DNA from: Burkholderia anthina
GTDB taxonomy: Bacteria > Pseudomonadota > Gammaproteobacteria > Burkholderiales > Burkholderiaceae
DNA: 64,000 nt
Assembly: GCF_001547525.1 (NCBI RefSeq)
Contig: NZ_CM003768.1
Coordinates: 2,108,001-2,172,000 of the forward strand
Reading direction: 5' to 3'
The notes beneath the pieces are model-generated. The model was not told where the DNA came from. It was given only the letters and a program-made list of their open reading frames with translations, and searched no databases. The position numbers and the translations under genes were made by a program. How positions within the stretch are numbered: position 1 is the first letter of the stretch; each line of letters starts with the position of its first letter. This document shows positions 58,376-64,000 of the stretch, piece after piece.

Positions 58376-60391
58376 TCACGGATGCCGAATGTAATCCACC
58401 AACGCCCGCGTATACTCATCCGGCCGCCTGTCGCACAGACTGACCACGATCGCCACCGCAAACCCCGCCGGCACCCCGAACACGCCTGAACTGATCGGCT
58501 CGATCCCGAACCACGTGCGCCCGGCGAACCCGGTCAGTTGCGTGAAGAACGGATAAGTCGACACGATGTAGTACACGCACACCGCCAACCCCGTCACCAT
58601 CCCCGCAATCGCGCCACGCGTCGTCGTGCGCTTCCAGAACACCCCCAGCACCAGCACCGGAAAGAAGCTCGACGCCGCGAGCGAAAACGCGGCGCCGACC
58701 AGAAACAGGATCTTCCCGGTATTGAGCGACGCGACATACGACGCGAACAGCGCCACCCCGAGCAGCAGCACCTTCGAGATCGTCACGCGCCGCTGGCTCG
58801 ACGCATCGGGCGCCACCATGCAGTAGTAGACGTCGTGCGACAGTGCATTCGCGATCGTCAGCAGCAGCCCGTCCGCGGTCGACAGCGCCGCGGCCAGCGC
58901 ACCGGCCGCGATCAGCCCCGACACCACGTACGGCAGCCCCGCGATTTCCGGCGCGGCCAGCACGACCATGTCCGGCTGCATCTGGATTTCCGACCAGTGC
59001 ACGATGCCGTCGCGAATCACCTCGACGACGCTGATCAGGTCGGGCTCGAAGTGATGCCACTGCGTGACCCACCCCGGCAATTCGGCGAACGGCCGCCCGA
59101 CGAGATTCGCGAGGAGCTCGTACTTGATCAGCACCGCGAGCACCGGCACGCTCAGGTAGAACAGCGCGATGAAGAACAGCGTCCAGCCGACCGAGCGCCG
59201 TGCCGACGCAACGGACGTGGTCGTGTTGTAGCGCGTCAGGATGTGCGGCAGGCTCGCCGTACCGAGCGACAGGCACAGCAGCAGCGCGAGGAAATTCCGC
59301 TCGCGCGGCTTGCGTTCGTCTTCGCTCGCGGCCGGAAACGGCTCGTGCATCGGCACGGGCGGCTCGGCACGCGCGAGCAGGTCGTCACGCGCCTGCGTCC
59401 ACGCCACGCGCGCCGCCGCCGGATCGCGCGGGAAATCGGCCAGCTCGCGCTCGCGCCGGCTGATCTCGCGCAGCGGCCCGTTGTGGCGCCGCAGGTCCGC
59501 AAGCTGGTCGACGAGATGACGGCGCGCGTCCGCATAGGACGCCGGCAACCGGTCGAGCCGCGTCTGGATGTCCGCGGCTTGCCGGCGGTATGCATCGCGC
59601 ACCTGCTGCTCGTCACGCGCGTCGCGCACCTGCGCCTCGCGCGCCGCGACGCGCTCCATCAGCTTGCCGTAATTGAACTGCGGCACGGGGCCGAGCCCGT
59701 TCTTCATCGCGATCAGCGACACCGGAATCAGGATCGCGCCGATCAGGATGATGTACTGCGCGACCTGGGTCCACGTGACCGCGCGCATCCCGCCGAGAAA
59801 CGAGCACACGAGAATGCCCGCGAGCCCGCAGAAGATGCCGATCGCGAAATCGACCCCGATGAAGCGCGTCGCGATCAGGCCGATCCCCTGGATCTGCGCG
59901 ACCAGGTACACGAACGAACACAGGATCGCCGCGCCGGCCGCGAGCGCGCGCACGGCCGTGCTCGAAAAGCGCGTGCCAAGAAAATCGGGAATCGTGTAGC
60001 GCGCGAGCTTGCGCACATACGGCGCGAGCAGGAACGCGACGAGGCAGAACCCGCCCGTCCAGCCCATCACGTACGCGAGCGCGTCGTAACCGGTCGCGTA
60101 GAGCGAGCCGGCCAGACCGATGAACGACGCGGCCGACAGCCAGTCGGCCGCCGTCGCCATCCCGTTGAACGCGGACGGTACGCGCCGCCCGGCCACGTAG
60201 TACTCGACGAGATCGGACGTGCGCGACAACAAGCCGATCACCGCGTACACGGCGATCGGCACGAACAGGAACACGTAGCCGATCCACACGCCCGAGCCCG
60301 TCGCGCGCTCGATCCGCCACATCAGCAGCACGAAACCGAGAAACCCGAGCGTATAGAGCGCGTACGCGCGTATCAGTCGATGTGTCAGCAT
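58376..60391 (-). CDS. Sodium:solute symporter family protein (VC_2705 / acetate-type)
   Basis: A 671-residue SSS-family permease. Helices with family sequence: YYVAGRRVPSAFNGMATAAD near residue 66, SAASFIGLAGSLYATGYDAL near 90, and SLGTASLPHILTRYNTT near 375. A long charged, probably coiled-coil insertion lies at about 240-355, a feature of the VC_2705 subfamily. Its small partner gene (DUF4212) ends 3 bp upstream, and acs follows the opposite side of a terminator. The pair therefore probably imports acetate or a similar monocarboxylate with sodium. Confidence 0.88.
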   Translation of the reverse strand: MLTHRLIRAYALYTLGFLGFVLLMWRIERATGSGVWIGYVFLFVPIAVYAVIGLLSRTSDLVEYYVAGRRVPSAFNGMATAADWLSAASFIGLAGSLYATGYDALAYVMGWTGGFCLVAFLLAPYVRKLARYTIPDFLGTRFSSTAVRALAAGAAILCSFVYLVAQIQGIGLIATRFIGVDFAIGIFCGLAGILVCSFLGGMRAVTWTQVAQYIILIGAILIPVSLIAMKNGLGPVPQFNYGKLMERVAAREAQVRDARDEQQVRDAYRRQAADIQTRLDRLPASYADARRHLVDQLADLRRHNGPLREISRRERELADFPRDPAAARVAWTQARDDLLARAEPPVPMHEPFPAASEDERKPRERNFLALLLCLSLGTASLPHILTRYNTTTSVASARRSVGWTLFFIALFYLSVPVLAVLIKYELLANLVGRPFAELPGWVTQWHHFEPDLISVVEVIRDGIVHWSEIQMQPDMVVLAAPEIAGLPYVVSGLIAAGALAAALSTADGLLLTIANALSHDVYYCMVAPDASSQRRVTISKVLLLGVALFASYVASLNTGKILFLVGAAFSLAASSFFPVLVLGVFWKRTTTRGAIAGMVTGLAVCVYYIVSTYPFFTQLTGFAGRTWFGIEPISSGVFGVPAGFAVAIVVSLCDRRPDEYTRALVDYIRHP

Positions 60392-60394
60392 GAA

Positions 60395-60739
60395 TCAGCG
60401 CCCGCCGTTCGCATGGCCGGCGCGCGCCGCATGCTCGTCGTACGCGCGGCGCAGCGTGCGGTCCGCGCGCTGCATCAGCCCGATGTAGACGACGATCAGC
60501 ACGAGGTACACGAGAATCGCGCCCTGTGCGCCGACATAGAACGGCAGGCTGAAGCCGGCGAAGCGAACCCCGGCGAGCGCGGGCCCGAAGAACGGCACGA
60601 TGAACGACACCGCGAAACCGATCACCATCAGCACCGCGATCAGCGCGACGTTGAAGCGCCAGTAGCGTGCGTGCGCACGCGCGAGCGGCGCGGGAACGGG
60701 AGGTGGCGCAGCAGGCGCCGAACGGGTCGGAACGGTCAT
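60395..60739 (-). CDS. DUF4212 small membrane subunit of the sodium:solute symporter
   Basis: A 114-residue protein with two transmembrane spans (about residues 30-50 and 70-90) and conserved ARYWRFNVALIAVLMVIGFA, typical of DUF4212 proteins encoded just before SSS permeases. After a Pro/Ala-rich start it has FFGPALAGVRFAGFSLPFYV. The ATG at 60739 is used; a TTG 15 bases earlier is possible, and neither has a good ribosome site. It lies 3 bp before the symporter gene, so the two form one unit. Confidence 0.88.
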   Translation of the reverse strand: MTVPTRSAPAAPPPVPAPLARAHARYWRFNVALIAVLMVIGFAVSFIVPFFGPALAGVRFAGFSLPFYVGAQGAILVYLVLIVVYIGLMQRADRTLRRAYDEHAARAGHANGGR

Positions 60740-60752
60740 GCCGTTATGTAGC

Positions 60753-60795
60753 AAAAAGCCCCTGCGCGGGCAATCGGGATTGCCGCGCAGGGGCT
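60753..60795 (-). terminator. Terminator after acs
   Basis: A long stem AGCCCCTGCGCGGGCAATC / GATTGCCGCGCAGGGGCT with one bulged base and a two-base loop. On the minus strand it is followed by TTTTT. It separates acs from the symporter unit, though some read-through is possible as the next start is 14 bp away. Confidence 0.85.
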
Positions 60796-60824
60796 CGTGC
60801 GCGTGACGCGCAACCGGCAGGCGC

Positions 60825-62807
<1,983 letters not shown>

Positions 62808-63132
62808 CGACTACCCCTTGGTGAACATGAATCCTCTGCATGGCGGCGCGATCGTGCGCGCCGCGCGTCGTCCTGGCCGGCGCTGCGCGCCGCTGTCTCC
62901 CACCACCCGCGCGCGGCCGCGAAGGCCTGCGCACGATGCTGCACCGCACCACATCAAGTCACGTCACGCAAACGTGACCTGCGGCGCGGCAGTTCCACGA
63001 TAAGCGCGCCAACTTACCCGTCACTTACGCGGCATGGCCGTTTCGTGCGCGAGGCGCCGCATCGAGGCCCGCTTTACGCTGTTACAACCGCGACCCTACA
63101 ATCCTAACTGAACTCGCCTTCCGGATTCCAGC

Positions 63133-64000
63133 TTGAATCGCTACGCCCTCTTCCTCATCCTGTCGATGCTGTTCGTCGGCAGCAACGTCGGTATCGGTAA
63201 ATCCATCGTTGCATTCGTCCCCGTCGCCATCCTCGCCACGCTGCGCTTCGTGATCGCGATCGCGGTGCTGTGGCCGCTGTTCAGCCCCGCGAAGATGCGC
63301 GCGGTCAAGCGCGGCGAATGGCTGAACCTGTTCCTGCAGGCGTTCTTCGGCACCTTCATGTTCACGCTGCTGATGCTCAACGGCGTGCAGCGTACGAGCG
63401 CGGTGGCCGCTGGGGTCATCACCAGCACGATCCCGGCGATCGTCGCGCTGTTCGCATGGCTGATCCTCCGTGAAAAACCGAACGGCCGTGCGCTCGTGTC
63501 GATCGCGCTCGCGATCATCGGCGTCGTGACGATCAACCTCGCCAACGGCAGCGCGGCCGGCCACGGCGCGCAGGGCGACGCGTCCGGCTCGCTCGCCGGC
63601 AACCTGCTGATTCTCGGCGCGGTGTGCTGCGAATCGATCTACGTGATCCTGTCGCGCCGGCTCACGCAGACGCTCGCGCCGATCGACATCTGCGCGTATA
63701 CCCACCTGTTCGGCCTGTTCCTGATGCTGCCGCTCGGCGCGACGGCGCTGTGGCGCTTCGATTACGCGAGCGTGCCCGCCGGCACGTGGGCGCTCGTCGT
63801 CTGGTACGGGTTGTCGGCCAGCATCTTCTCGTTCTGGCTGTGGATGAAGGGCATCCGGCACGTGCCGGGCAGCCTCGCCGGCGTGTTCAGCGCGGTGCTG
63901 CCGATTGCGGCAGCCGCGTACGGCATCGCGTTCCTCGGCGAGCGCCCGACGCTCGCGCACGGCATCGCGCTCGCGTGCGTCGTCGCCGGCATCGTGCTCG
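63133..64000 (+). CDS. EamA-family (DMT) transporter, 3' end outside the window
   Basis: The open frame from a TTG at 63133 runs to the window edge (289 codons, incomplete). It begins with L/M-NRYALFLILSMLFVGSNVG and holds two repeated EamA domains of five helices. The first repeat has SAVAAGVITSTIPAIVALFA and LREKPNGRALVSIALAIIGV; the second has GNLLILGAVCCESIYVILSR and PGSLAGVFSAVLPIAAAAYG. These are inner-membrane exporters of amino acids or other metabolites; the substrate is unknown. TTG is chosen because the next ATG (63166) would cut the first helix. Confidence 0.85.
   Translation, partial: MNRYALFLILSMLFVGSNVGIGKSIVAFVPVAILATLRFVIAIAVLWPLFSPAKMRAVKRGEWLNLFLQAFFGTFMFTLLMLNGVQRTSAVAAGVITSTIPAIVALFAWLILREKPNGRALVSIALAIIGVVTINLANGSAAGHGAQGDASGSLAGNLLILGAVCCESIYVILSRRLTQTLAPIDICAYTHLFGLFLMLPLGATALWRFDYASVPAGTWALVVWYGLSASIFSFWLWMKGIRHVPGSLAGVFSAVLPIAAAAYGIAFLGERPTLAHGIALACVVAGIVL

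Noticed and set aside
58183-58461. 92-codon frame with a GGERGIRTPDRR-like peptide
   Set aside because: It is the reverse translation of tRNA-Ser and overlaps its terminator.

Overview
The window is about 64 kb of GC-rich (roughly two-thirds G+C) beta-proteobacterial chromosome. Gene order, codon use and protein sequences fit the genus Burkholderia, most likely the Burkholderia cepacia complex. This is inferred from protein resemblance (HrpA, ArgA, Hut enzymes, VgrG, YggX); no species marker such as rRNA is present. Gene density is high, with mostly housekeeping and catabolic operons plus two accessory-looking modules.

Layout. 0-11 kb: start of glnA with a sigma-54/NtrC control region, a rhodanese, a CinA-like protein with an EI24 membrane protein, a sterol-desaturase-type hydroxylase with a YncE-like beta-propeller, hrpA divergent from argA, then yggX. 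11-17 kb: an MHS-type transporter, a family III CoA-transferase and an acyl-CoA dehydrogenase, divergent from a LysR regulator; then tRNA-Val(CAC). 17-21 kb: polyamine catabolism (transaminase, gamma-glutamylputrescine synthetase, gamma-glutamyl-GABA hydrolase). 21-30 kb: a complete five-step histidine utilisation operon, hutH-C-U-D-I-F-G, with paired HutC-type operators, divergent from a periplasmic amino-acid-binding protein. 31-45 kb: an Sfp-type phosphopantetheinyl transferase, an alpha/beta hydrolase, a 92-bp tandem array of hairpins, a LysR regulator, an MFS carrier with a coupled 38-residue membrane peptide, a photolyase, a DHH phosphoesterase, an MFS/lactonase pair, an AraC regulator divergent from a fatty-acid desaturase, and a HAD phosphatase.

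44.7-49.3 kb is a tellurite/toxic-anion-type operon (telA, VWA protein, DUF475/TerC-like membrane protein, terD, unknown protein). 49.6-57.9 kb is an orphan type VI secretion effector module: vgrG, a Tle3-type lipase, a Tla3-type adaptor, a PAAR tip protein and a second Tla3 paralogue, all on the minus strand and closely packed, with an AT-rich mosaic patch across the effector/adaptor junction. No T6SS sheath, baseplate or ATPase gene is present, so this cargo would use a machine encoded elsewhere. 58-64 kb: tRNA-Ser(GGA), a DUF4212/sodium:solute symporter pair with acs (acetate uptake and activation), and the start of an EamA transporter cut by the window edge.

Functionally, several operons feed glutamate and nitrogen metabolism: glnA, argA, hut and the polyamine genes. 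The candidates most worth follow-up are the Tle3 module with two Tla3 paralogues and no recognisable separate immunity gene, the hairpin array with compensatory changes at 32.9 kb, and the hrpA/argA gap whose palindromic -10 box predicts two leaderless transcripts.
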